Source: Vicinamibacteria bacterium (GTDB lineage Bacteria > Acidobacteriota > Vicinamibacteria > Fen-336). Taken from it: a stretch of 64,000 nt of DNA. Below are positions 48,810-56,737 of this stretch, in pieces; within the stretch, counting starts at the first letter, position 1; each line of letters begins with the position of its first letter. The notes below the pieces were generated by a model. The model saw nothing but the letters and a program-made list of their open reading frames with translations. It did not search any database and was not told the DNA's origin. The stretch covers positions 32,400 to 96,399 of the forward strand of contig JAMQGV010000041.1 of the NCBI GenBank assembly GCA_025994075.1, written 5' to 3'. Position numbers and translations under genes: made by a program.

Positions 48810-50557
48810 GCAACCTCTACACCGACAACCCCGACCTGCTGCACCACGTGCGCGCCGGCGTGCGCTGGGACCGCGTCGTGCCGCTGTGGGAGGAGGGCTT
48901 CACGCTGCCCGACGGCCCCGGCTCGACCGCCGAGGCGCGCGAGCTGTACGAGGCCTCGCTCGAGGAACTGGGCGCCTTCGCCGGCGAGCAGATGGAGCCG
49001 CGCGCGCGCGCCGTCGACGCCCACGGCGTGCGCTTCGAGGGCGGCCAGGTCGTGCAGGCCCCGGAACTGCTGAAGAACATCGAGGGCCTGAAGAAGCTGG
49101 GCGTGATGGCGCCCAACCTGCCGCGCGAGCTGGGCGGTTACAACTTCCCGTTCACGGTCGGCGCCGCGATGATGGAGATCCTCTCGCGCGCCTGCACCAA
49201 CACCCTGCTCGTCCACGTCTTCTACCAGGGCCCGGCGGTGATGGTCGTCCGCTACGGCACGCCCGAGCAGGTCGAGCGCTGGGTCAGGCCGCTGGCGACG
49301 GGCGCGCTCTCGGGTTCGGTGGCGATCACCGAGCCGGACGCCGGCTCCGACGTGGGGCGAGTGGCGACCACCGCGCGGGAGGAAGCGGGCGGCTGGCGGC
49401 TCGACGGGCGCAAGCAGTTCATCAGCAACGGGTGCGGCGACCTCTGCGTGGTGGTCGCCCGCAGCGAGCCCGGCAGCCAGGGCCTCGAGGGCCTGTCGCT
49501 GTTCGTCGTGCCGCGGCGCGAAGGCGACCGCGACAACTACGTGGTCGCGAAGCCCGAGTCGAAGTACGTGATCCGCGGCTCGGCGACCTGCGAGCTGTCG
49601 TTCGACGGCGCCCGCGGCGAGCTGCTGGGCCCGCGCGGAGCCGGCTTCCGCCAGGTGCTCTCGTTCATGAACGAGGCGCGGCTGGCCGTCGCGCTGCAGG
49701 GCCTCGGCCTGTGCGAGGCCGCCACCCGCGCCGCGAAGGAGTACGCCGAGAAGCGGGTCCAGATGGGCAAGCCGATCGCCCGCCACGAGCTGGTGGCCGA
49801 CTTGCTGCTCGACATGGAGGCGGAGACGGCCGCGATGCGGGCGCTCTGCTACGACAGCGCCGAGCTGTTCGACGTGGTCGAGGGCCTGTCCCGGCCGAAG
49901 AATGCGGCGGCCCCAGGCGCGGCCAAGGCGCTGGCCGCGGCGAAGCGGGCGCTGCGCGAGCGCATCCCGCTCGTCAAGTGGTTCGGCGCCGAGCGCGCGC
50001 TGTGGGTGACGCGGGCCGCGGTCCAGGTCCACGGCGGCTACGGCGTGGTCGCCGACTACGACGTCGAACGCCACTACCGCAACGCGCTGATCCTGCCGAT
50101 CTACGAGGGCACCAGCCAGATCCAGTCGCTGATGTCGCTGAAGGACCAGGTCAAGTGGCTGTTCGAGCGGCCCTGGTCGTGGCTGACCGGAGCGGTGGCC
50201 GTCGAGGCGCCGCCGAACCCGCTGGGCGACGGGCTGCGCGAGATGGCGGGGGAGTACGAGCGCACGCTCAAGTCCGTGCTGCGCCAGAGCCTGGGCCTCG
50301 GCGGCGCGCTCGCCGCCGTGCGCGGCCGCGCACCGTCCCACGAGGCGATGTCGTACGCGCTGCTGCAGGCCGAGCGGCTGTGTGCGATGCTGTCCTACAC
50401 CCGCGCCGCCGAGTCGCTGGCGCGGCACGCAGAAGCCTCGCCCCGCCACCGGCGGCTGGCCGAGCGCTTCGTCCACCGCTCGCTGCCGCTCGTGCGCATG
50501 CACGGCGAGATCGCGCGCAGCGGGGACCGTGACACGCTGGAGGCCGGAACGGCTTGA
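48806..50557 (+). CDS. Acyl-CoA dehydrogenase
   Basis: A 583-residue flavoenzyme. AITEPDAGSDV (173-183) and RKQFISNG match acyl-CoA dehydrogenase signature 1; VQVHGGYGVVADYDVERHYR matches signature 2; the catalytic Glu434 is in YEGTSQIQ. The C-terminal extension of about 150 residues places it with the long-chain/VLCAD-like group. It performs the first step of beta-oxidation and needs an electron-transfer flavoprotein that is not encoded in this window. GTG start at 48806. Confidence 0.9.
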   Translation: MSNLYTDNPDLLHHVRAGVRWDRVVPLWEEGFTLPDGPGSTAEARELYEASLEELGAFAGEQMEPRARAVDAHGVRFEGGQVVQAPELLKNIEGLKKLGVMAPNLPRELGGYNFPFTVGAAMMEILSRACTNTLLVHVFYQGPAVMVVRYGTPEQVERWVRPLATGALSGSVAITEPDAGSDVGRVATTAREEAGGWRLDGRKQFISNGCGDLCVVVARSEPGSQGLEGLSLFVVPRREGDRDNYVVAKPESKYVIRGSATCELSFDGARGELLGPRGAGFRQVLSFMNEARLAVALQGLGLCEAATRAAKEYAEKRVQMGKPIARHELVADLLLDMEAETAAMRALCYDSAELFDVVEGLSRPKNAAAPGAAKALAAAKRALRERIPLVKWFGAERALWVTRAAVQVHGGYGVVADYDVERHYRNALILPIYEGTSQIQSLMSLKDQVKWLFERPWSWLTGAVAVEAPPNPLGDGLREMAGEYERTLKSVLRQSLGLGGALAAVRGRAPSHEAMSYALLQAERLCAMLSYTRAAESLARHAEASPRHRRLAERFVHRSLPLVRMHGEIARSGDRDTLEAGTA

Positions 50558-51855
50558 ATCAGAAGAACGGGAACGGCGGCGACAAGCGGCCGCCGATCCT
50601 GCAGTTGCCGACGCGGGCGCCGTCGTCGCTCGCGGTCACCGCGCGTTTCGGGCCGATCCTCGGCAAGCGCTTCACCCGCAACCACCGCGAGCTGCTGGCC
50701 CAGGCCCACGGGGCCTACGCCGGGCTGCGGCGCTCGGCCAAGGCGATCCGCGGCCGCGGCGCCAACATCTACACGCAGTGGGTGGGCGACCCTGACGCGC
50801 TGGGCAGCGCGCTGGTGCTGAAGGCGATCCTGCAGAAGCTGGGCGCCAAGGAGGCCCGGATCCTGACCGGGACCCTGGGCCACCCGCAGAACCGCAACCT
50901 GGTCGAGCGCTGCGGCATCACGCTGCACGACCCGAACGAGGGGCGGCTGCCGCGCGGCCTGCACTGCATGGTCGACACCTCGCCGCCGCTCGGCATGAGC
51001 AACACCGGCCCGATCGAGCCGGTCAAGGACTACTTCTTCGTCGCCGACCACCACGCCGACCCGGAGGACGTCGAGGAGAACTGCCGCTCGCGGGGTGTCA
51101 AGCGTGTGCGCCACGCCTTCGTGGGCCTGCCGGTCGGCTCGACCTCGGCGTTCATGGCGGCGCTGGGCGCGGTGTTCGACGTGCTCGACGACCTCGGACC
51201 CGCGGGTCGCGCCGCGGTCGCGCTCGGCATCTACACCGACACCAGCGCGCTGCTCCACGGCGCCACCGCCCTCGACTTCCGGATGTTCGAGAAGCTGACC
51301 CGCGACGAGGAGACGCTCGACATCCTCGACGACCTGCGCGACTACAGGGTGCCGCCGGAGTGGCTGGCCTACCGCTCGCTGGCGATCCAGGGCACCGAGA
51401 CCACCGGCGGCGTGCGGGTGGCCCCGGTCGGCTACGTGCGCGAGACGCACCGCGACGTGATCGCCGAGATCGCCAACGAGCTGATGCGGATCGAGGGCAC
51501 TTCGATCGGCATCGCGGTCGCCGTCACCGAGCGTGGCACCGAGGTCTCGATCCGCGCCGACAGCCGGCTGCTCGGCCACGACCGCCCGCGCATCGTGCGG
51601 GTGATCGACCACCTGCTCACCTACGCGTTCCCGGGCGTCTCCGGCTTCAAGTACGAGCGGCGCCCGCCGCACCGGGTCGAAGGCGGCGCCTGCGTGGGCC
51701 ACCCGCCGGAACTGCGCAAGGCCTGGAACCTCGGCGCGGGCGAGCCGCCGATCGACGACGCCCTCGAGCACTGCCGCACCCACGCCCGCGCCCTGGTCGC
51801 CGCCCTCCAGGACATGAAGTTCGCCAAGCCGGAAGAGATCGCAGGCCTGCTGTAG
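50554..51855 (+). CDS. DHH-family phosphoesterase
   Basis: A 433-residue protein, TTG start at 50554 overlapping the upstream stop. DHH-family blocks: QWVGDPDALGSALVL (motif I, with Pro replacing the usual His), HCMVDTSPP (motif II region) and FFVADHHADPEDVEE (motif III DHH). IGIYTD (ALGIYTDTSAL) and a DHHA1-like C-terminal domain with VSIRADSRLLG follow. Related enzymes (NrnA, GdpP core) degrade oligonucleotides or cyclic dinucleotides. It is the last gene of the fatty-acid operon, an unexpected companion. Confidence 0.8.
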   Translation: MNQKNGNGGDKRPPILQLPTRAPSSLAVTARFGPILGKRFTRNHRELLAQAHGAYAGLRRSAKAIRGRGANIYTQWVGDPDALGSALVLKAILQKLGAKEARILTGTLGHPQNRNLVERCGITLHDPNEGRLPRGLHCMVDTSPPLGMSNTGPIEPVKDYFFVADHHADPEDVEENCRSRGVKRVRHAFVGLPVGSTSAFMAALGAVFDVLDDLGPAGRAAVALGIYTDTSALLHGATALDFRMFEKLTRDEETLDILDDLRDYRVPPEWLAYRSLAIQGTETTGGVRVAPVGYVRETHRDVIAEIANELMRIEGTSIGIAVAVTERGTEVSIRADSRLLGHDRPRIVRVIDHLLTYAFPGVSGFKYERRPPHRVEGGACVGHPPELRKAWNLGAGEPPIDDALEHCRTHARALVAALQDMKFAKPEEIAGLL

Positions 51856-51990
51856 AAGCTGGTCCTGGCGTAACGAGATCGCTGACAGCTGACACCGGGT
51901 CCGTTGTGGGGGTGCGGGGGCGGAGGAGCGTCCGTTTGCGACGTAGCCCCTGCGGAGCGCGGAGACGCCGTAAGGCGGCTCCGCGACTCC
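51856..51990. other. Intergenic hairpin between DHH and RNase D genes
   Basis: A 135-nt gap between convergent genes. It holds a strong hairpin: GGAG and CGCGGAG (51954-51964) pair with CTCCGCG and CTCC (51979-51990), with a further GCC/GGC pair around a GTAA turn. It could end transcription of both operons, but no T tract follows. Confidence 0.4.
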
Positions 51991-52653
51991 TTAATGCTCG
52001 AAGAGCAGGTTGAAGCCGGCGATGTCGAGGTCGGCGTGGACCGGGATCGCCTCGAAGCAGCGGCGGGCGAGCTCGGCGCGGCCGTCGCGCTCGAGCATGA
52101 ACTGCAGCTTGTCCATCAGCGCGTGCAGCATCGTGACGTCCGAGATCGCGTAGCGCACCTGCTCGGGGGACAGCGTCGTCGCCGACCAGTCGGTGTGGCG
52201 CGCCTGCTTGTCCATCTCGATGTCGAGCAGCTCCAGCACGTTGTCCTTGAGGCCGTGGCGGTCGGTGTAGGTCCGGCACAGCTTCGACGCGGTGCGCGTG
52301 CAGTAGATCGGCGTCACCCGGATGCCCAGCCAGTGCGACATCGCCGCCACGTCGAAGCGCGCGAAGTGGAAGATCTTCAGCACGTCCGCGGCCTCGAGCA
52401 GGCGCTTCAGGTTCGGCGTCCGGCACGGGCCCGAGCCGCCGGGCGTCAGCCGGTCGCGGGTGATCTGCACGATCGCCCCGTTGCCGGCGCGGTCGCAGAG
52501 CTGCACCAGGCACAGCCGGTCGCGCAGCGTCTGCAGGCCGAGCGTCTCGGTGTCGATCGCGACCTCCTTCGAGGCGAGGTAGGTCGCGAGCAGGTCGTCG
52601 GGCAGGTCGCCCTGGACGATGCGGGGCGTGACGTCGGGGGGCCGCTGGGGCAT
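51991..52653 (-). CDS. RNase D-like 3'-5' exonuclease
   Basis: A 220-residue DEDDy exonuclease. VAIDTETLGLQT gives Asp34 and Glu36, FHFARFDVAAMS gives Asp101, and RYAISDVTMLHAL gives Tyr168 with Asp172. It lacks the HRDC domain of full RNase D (about 370 residues), so it is a single-domain type. It may trim tRNA 3' ends, which fits its place next to two tRNA genes. The ATG at 52653 gives the conserved core; a longer frame upstream runs into the tRNA gene and is rejected. Confidence 0.85.
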   Translation of the reverse strand: MPQRPPDVTPRIVQGDLPDDLLATYLASKEVAIDTETLGLQTLRDRLCLVQLCDRAGNGAIVQITRDRLTPGGSGPCRTPNLKRLLEAADVLKIFHFARFDVAAMSHWLGIRVTPIYCTRTASKLCRTYTDRHGLKDNVLELLDIEMDKQARHTDWSATTLSPEQVRYAISDVTMLHALMDKLQFMLERDGRAELARRCFEAIPVHADLDIAGFNLLFEH

Positions 52654-52679
52654 GTCAGACGCGCCTTTCACGCTCGGAA

Positions 52680-52757
52680 TGGGGTGAGTGACGGGATTCG
52701 AACCCGCGGCCTCCAGGGCCACAACCTGGCGCTCTAACCAGCTGAGCTACACCCACC
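52680..52757 (-). tRNA. tRNA-His (anticodon GTG)
   Basis: The acceptor 5' strand GTGGGTG pairs with CACTCAC. A further 5' G(-1) at 52757 faces C73, the tRNA-His feature, and CCA is encoded. The anticodon stem CCAGG/CCTGG encloses the loop TTGTGGC with anticodon GTG. Confidence 0.95.
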
Positions 52758-52765
52758 GTTGAACT

Positions 52766-52842
52766 TGGCGCGCCTGAAGGGACTCGAACCCCTGACCCGC
52801 AGCTTAGAAGGCTGCCGCTCTATCCACCTGAGCTACAGGCGC
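52766..52842 (-). tRNA. tRNA-Arg (anticodon TCT)
   Basis: The acceptor 5' strand GCGCCTG pairs with CAGGCGC, with CCA encoded. The anticodon stem GCAGC/GCTGC encloses the loop CTTCTAA with anticodon TCT. It is in tandem with tRNA-His, 8 nt apart, so the two are probably cotranscribed. Confidence 0.95.
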
Positions 52843-52856
52843 ATGGCGCCGCGGGG

Positions 52857-52862
52857 AGGATA
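52857..52862 (-). promoter_or_regulatory. Putative -10 box of the tRNA-Arg/tRNA-His unit
   Basis: TATCCT on the minus strand, 14 nt before the tRNA-Arg 5' end, matching the spacing at the other tRNA genes here. Confidence 0.3.
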
Positions 52863-52909
52863 CCACGCGCGCCGGAGCGGCCTTTCGGGCCCCGAAGGCG
52901 ACCGCTGAG

Positions 52910-52915
52910 TATACT
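52910..52915 (+). promoter_or_regulatory. -10 box of the Tat lipoprotein gene
   Basis: TATACT, the best -10 match in this region, gives a start near 52922 and a leader of about 19 nt with a CGGAGGCGAGGAA ribosome site before ATG 52941. Confidence 0.45.
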
Positions 52916-52940
52916 CGCATTCCCGGAGGCGAGGAACATC

Positions 52941-53468
52941 ATGCGCAGGCGAGACGTGCTCAAGGCCGGTGGCTCCGCGGGGCTGCTGGCGCTGGCGGGA
53001 TGCGGCGGCGGCTCGGCCGGCGCCGGCCCTTCGTCGCCGACCGTCACCGCCACCCCGACTCCCACCCCGACCCCGGCTCCGACCGCGACGCCGACCCCGG
53101 CGCCGACGGCCACCCCGACTCCGGCGGCCGGGGACCTGACCGTGTACCGGCTCACGATCAAGATCGAGCACGTCGTCGGCATCGACGGCAAGACCCGCCT
53201 GATCAACCCGAGCCCCAGCGAGCCGCTGTACGTCGGCGAGGTCGTGCGCCTCGACGCCACGGCCAAGACCGTCGACAACCGGCCGACCGAGGGCTCCGGC
53301 GAGGTCTACTGGCGGTTCGGGCCGGAGGGCATCATCGACTGGAGCGGAGCCGTGACCTTCAACCCGCGCCTCCAGATCGTGGGCCCCGGCCAGCTCTCGT
53401 GCCGGGCCGTGCTCGACGGTGTCGTCGCCAACGACCTCACGCTGAACTGCAAGGCCTTCGGCAGCTAG
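52941..53468 (+). CDS. Tat-exported lipoprotein with Thr-Pro linker
   Basis: A 175-residue protein. MRRRDVLKAGGSAGLLALAGCG combines a twin-arginine motif (RRRDVLK) with a lipobox (LAGC, Cys near residue 21), so it should be exported folded and lipidated. A Thr-Pro repeat linker spans about residues 33-66, then a compact beta domain (about 68-175) with a bacterial Ig-like pattern (GEVVRLDATAKTVDNRPTEGSGEVYW). It resembles in layout the prophage lipoprotein at 2302 and the host lipoprotein at 36464. Its stop overlaps the convergent Hsp70-like gene by 4 nt. Confidence 0.65.
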   Translation: MRRRDVLKAGGSAGLLALAGCGGGSAGAGPSSPTVTATPTPTPTPAPTATPTPAPTATPTPAAGDLTVYRLTIKIEHVVGIDGKTRLINPSPSEPLYVGEVVRLDATAKTVDNRPTEGSGEVYWRFGPEGIIDWSGAVTFNPRLQIVGPGQLSCRAVLDGVVANDLTLNCKAFGS

Positions 53469-54988
53469 CCAGCCAGGCCTCCGCGGCGCGCGATCTGGAA
53501 GCTGCGCGACCAGCCGTCCTCGACGCACGTCAGGGTCACCTGGAACAGGCCCGAGGACGTGCACTCGTAGCGCTCCTCGATTTCCGGCAGCGCCCCGTCC
53601 ACCCGGCGCACGGGAATCCGCTGCAGGTCGTCGCGGTCGCGCAGCTCGCGGTCGAACGGGAAGGTGATCCCGTCCCACGGCGAGACGAAGCCGTCGGGCC
53701 GGCCGTCGCGCAGGTTCGAGCACTCGACGAAGCGGAAGTGGCCGAGGTTGTGGGCGGGCCGGTAGCGCCGCACGCTGGCGAGCGGCGGATCGTCGGGGCC
53801 GGGCAGCCGGGTGTCGCGCGAGAAGATCGGGTCGAACGAGACCTCGCGCCCGGCGTGGGCCTCGCGGAACACGCCGAAGTGGCGGGTCAGGCAGTCGGAC
53901 AGCTCGTAGCCGGCCTCGTCGTCGAGGAAGCAGGCGAGGCCGATCGCCGTCGCCGCGAACGGGTGCGGTGAACGCTTGACCCGCGGCTGCCCGTACTCCT
54001 CGCGCAGCCGGCGCCCGATCAGCGGGAACGACGACGCGCCGCCGACGACGTAGAGCCCGGCCAGGTCGCGCGCGCTCAGCGAGCCGTGGCCCGCCCCGCG
54101 CGCCAGCACCTCCTCGATCACTTCCAGCGTGCGCTCCACGAGCGGCGCGCAGGCCGCGTTGACCTCGTCGAGCGGCACCGACACCGGCAGCCGGCCGATC
54201 AGCGACAGGTCCAGCACGAAGCGCCGGCTCTGCGGCAGCAGCGCCTCCTTCTGCGTGCGCACGAGGTCCCTGAGCTGGAGGCGCACCGCCTCGCCCACGG
54301 CGGGCGAGCCCGCGCGCTCGAGGCACAGCCCGAGGATCGCCTCGTCGAAGTCGTCGCCCCCGAGTCGCGGCAGTCCGGCGCTGGCGACCACCTCGTTGAC
54401 GAGGCCGCTCATGTGGATCAGGGAGGCGTCGAAGGTGCCGCCGCCGAGGTCGTAGACGAGCACGTGCTCGCGCCGGCTGGTCACCGTGCGGCGGAAGCGG
54501 TGGCCGTACTCGAAGCCCGCGGCCGACGGCTCGTTGAGCAGCGTCACCACCTCGAAGCCCGCGCGGCGGAAGCCGTCGAGCGTCAGGAAGCGCTGGTCCG
54601 AGGTCGCGTTGGCGGGCACGCTGACCGCCACCTCGAGCGGCTCGTCCGCGTCGATCTCCGCGTTCGACGAGTAGCGCAGCGCGTCGCGCAGCCGCGCGAA
54701 GTAGCCGACCAGCAGGTCGGCGACCCGGTACGAGCGGCCGGCGACGGGCAGCTCCGTCATCGGCCCGGCGTCCTGGACGAGGCGCTTGAAGGAGCGGATC
54801 AGGGCGAAACCCGGGTCGCCCGCGACCTCCTCGGCCTCCTGCCCGTAGCGGACCACGCCGTCGTGCGCCCGCACGGCGATCACGGACGGGAAGGCGTCGC
54901 CCCACTCGAAGCCCACGGTCGGGTAGTTGCCGCGGTCGACCAGCGCCGCGACCGTGTGCGTCGTGCCGAAGTCGATGCCCAGCCGCAT
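53465..54988 (-). CDS. Hsp70-family ATPase without chaperone tail
   Basis: A 507-residue actin-fold ATPase. MRLGIDFGTTHTVAALVD is the phosphate-1 motif, HVLVYDLGGGTFDASLI the phosphate-2 motif, and LYVVGGASSFPLIGRRL the adenosine motif; NEPSAAGFEYG is the Hsp70 connecting segment. It ends with an unusual beta segment (about 395-507) in place of the DnaK substrate-binding domain and lid, so it is not DnaK. Such stand-alone proteins occur in bacteria with unknown clients. Lies 4 nt upstream of the epimerase stop on the same strand; the pair is likely cotranscribed. Confidence 0.85.
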   Translation of the reverse strand: MRLGIDFGTTHTVAALVDRGNYPTVGFEWGDAFPSVIAVRAHDGVVRYGQEAEEVAGDPGFALIRSFKRLVQDAGPMTELPVAGRSYRVADLLVGYFARLRDALRYSSNAEIDADEPLEVAVSVPANATSDQRFLTLDGFRRAGFEVVTLLNEPSAAGFEYGHRFRRTVTSRREHVLVYDLGGGTFDASLIHMSGLVNEVVASAGLPRLGGDDFDEAILGLCLERAGSPAVGEAVRLQLRDLVRTQKEALLPQSRRFVLDLSLIGRLPVSVPLDEVNAACAPLVERTLEVIEEVLARGAGHGSLSARDLAGLYVVGGASSFPLIGRRLREEYGQPRVKRSPHPFAATAIGLACFLDDEAGYELSDCLTRHFGVFREAHAGREVSFDPIFSRDTRLPGPDDPPLASVRRYRPAHNLGHFRFVECSNLRDGRPDGFVSPWDGITFPFDRELRDRDDLQRIPVRRVDGALPEIEERYECTSSGLFQVTLTCVEDGWSRSFQIARRGGLAG

Positions 54989-54992
54989 GCGT

Positions 54993-56018
54993 TCAGGCCG
55001 ACCCGTAGCGCTTGCGGATGTTGGGGATCAGGTAGTCGGCGAACGCGCGCTCCTCGTCGTACTCGGGCGACCAGCCCCAGTCGGCTCGCGCGCGGCGGTC
55101 GTCCTGCTCGGCCGGCCACGAGTCGACGATGCCCTGGCGCGCCAGGTCGGGTTCGAACGTGATGGCGGCGCCCGGGAAGGCGGCGCGCACGCGATCGGCG
55201 ATCTGGCCGGCGCTGGGGCTGAAGGACGTGACGTTGTAGACCTCGGTGGTCAGGTTCTCCTCCGGCGCCGCCTCCAGCATCAGCAGCGAGCGGATCGCGT
55301 CCGGCATCGCCATGAACGGCATCCGCGTCGTCTCGCGCACGAAGCTCGCGTAGGCGTGGCCCTGGGCCGCCGCGTGGATCATCTCCGGCGCGTAGTCGGA
55401 GGTGCCGCCGGTCGGCATCGTGAACGCGCTGATCAGGCCGGGGAAGCGCAGCGAGCGGAAGTCGACGCCGCGGGTCGGCCGCTCGGCGGCGAGCTGGCGG
55501 TAGTGCTTCGCGTAGTAGCGGCCGAGGTGCTCGCCATACAGCTTGTTGCAGCCGTACATCGTCTGCGGCACGTTCCACTCGTGCTCCTTGACCGCGCCGG
55601 CGGCCGCCTTGGCCTCCAGGTTCGGCAGGCCGTAGACGGCCACGGAGCTCGGGAACAGGAACTTGACCGGCTTGCCCAGCCAGCTCGACTGCTCGACCGC
55701 GATCTTGAGCAGCGCCATCGTGCCGTCCACGTTCACGTGATGGGCGGCCTCCGGCGTGAACTCGGCGCGCGTCGACAGCAGCGCGGCGAGGTGGAAGATG
55801 CTCGGCATCGCGTACTCGGAGACGAGCCGCGAGAGCAGGTTCTGGTCGAGGATGTCGCCGACCAGCGCGACCTTGCACTTCTTCGCGATCTCGGCGGGCA
55901 GCGGCCGCACGTCGAGGGCGAGGATCGCGGTGCGGCCCGACGCGGCGAGCGCGTGGATCAGCGCCTGCCCCATCTCCCCGCCCGCGCCCGTGACCAGCAC
56001 GACTTCCTTGCGCACCAT
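54993..56018 (-). CDS. NAD-dependent epimerase/L-threonine dehydrogenase-like SDR
   Basis: A 341-residue extended short-chain dehydrogenase. VTGAGGEMGQALI is the NAD-binding GxxGxxG motif, FHLAALLSTRAE and FLFPSSVAVYG the core strands, and MYGCNKLYGEHLG the YxxxK catalytic pair. LRFPGLISAFTMPTGGTSDYAPEMIH matches the NAD-dependent L-threonine 3-dehydrogenase group of this family, so threonine to 2-amino-3-oxobutyrate is the most likely reaction. A sugar epimerase is the alternative. A GGAGAGGTG ribosome site precedes the ATG. Confidence 0.85.
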   Translation of the reverse strand: MVRKEVVLVTGAGGEMGQALIHALAASGRTAILALDVRPLPAEIAKKCKVALVGDILDQNLLSRLVSEYAMPSIFHLAALLSTRAEFTPEAAHHVNVDGTMALLKIAVEQSSWLGKPVKFLFPSSVAVYGLPNLEAKAAAGAVKEHEWNVPQTMYGCNKLYGEHLGRYYAKHYRQLAAERPTRGVDFRSLRFPGLISAFTMPTGGTSDYAPEMIHAAAQGHAYASFVRETTRMPFMAMPDAIRSLLMLEAAPEENLTTEVYNVTSFSPSAGQIADRVRAAFPGAAITFEPDLARQGIVDSWPAEQDDRRARADWGWSPEYDEERAFADYLIPNIRKRYGSA

Positions 56019-56044
56019 GATGCACCTCTCCAGAATGCGGCCTC

Positions 56045-56050
56045 ATTATG
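56045..56050 (-). promoter_or_regulatory. Putative -10 box of the SDR/Hsp70 unit
   Basis: CATAAT on the minus strand, with a start near 56038 and about 20 nt of leader to ATG 56018. It overlaps the ATG of the divergent DUF3810 gene. Confidence 0.3.
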
Positions 56051-56682
56051 CCAAGCCCGCGCGCGGCGGCGCTTTTCGGGGGCCTCGTGGCCGGCCCGCT
56101 GGCCTGGGCCGCGCTGCGCGCGGCGTCCGCGGCGCCGGCGCTGGTCGAGGAACTCTACTCGCGCGGCGCCTTCCCGTGGCTGGCGGCGGCGGCCGGCGCG
56201 TTGCCGCGGCTCGTGCGGTTCGGCGTCGCCGAGCCGCTGGCCGTGCTGCTGCTGGCGTCGGCCGGGGTGCTCGCGTTCCGTTTCGTGCGGAGTCGGCCCG
56301 GGCGCCGCCTGCGGGCGGCCGCGTTCGCGGCGCTGGGGTTGCTGGCCGCCGCGCCTTCCTCGCCTGCCGCGCGCACCCTTCGCCGGACGTGCGGTACTCG
56401 GCGGCGATGGAGGCGGCCGACCTGGTCGGCGTCGCGCTCTGGCAGGCGGGGGAGGACGGTCGCGCCGCGCTCCAGCGGGTCCGCCAGCGGGAGACCGAGG
56501 CGATGCGCCGCGACCGCGCCGCCTCGCGCGCGTTCTGGGCAGTGGCGCGCGGGCCGGTCCACGAGGCCGCCCGCCGCGTCAACGACGCCTTCATCCGCGG
56601 CACCGGACAGGAGGCCGGCGTGCGCACTTACGGGCTCGCCGTCGACCTCATGCTGGCGTGGAGGGCGGCCGCGCCACGTTGA
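56048..56682 (+). pseudogene. DUF3810-like gene with internal deletion and frame change
   Basis: The N-terminal 95 or so residues (frame of 56048) match the membrane start of DUF3810 proteins: VEELYSRGAFPWLAAAAGALPRLVRFGVAEPLAVLLL. The family's C-terminal end appears in another frame from about 56355: FLACRAHPSPDVRYSAAMEAADLVG, then YGLAVDLMLAWRAAAPR. The middle of the family, including the HExxH zinc motif expected near the joint, is missing, so the product cannot be an active peptidase. Either a deletion in the genome or an assembly collapse between similar GC-rich stretches explains it. Confidence 0.65.
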
Positions 56683-56737
56683 CCGCGAGGCGCTCCAGGC
56701 CTACCTTTCACTCGGCTGCACGAGGCGAGGAGGTCCC

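Noticed and set aside
52654..52722. N-terminal extension of the RNase D-like protein
   Set aside because: The extension would run through the 3' end of the tRNA-His gene, and the DEDD core is complete from ATG 52653.
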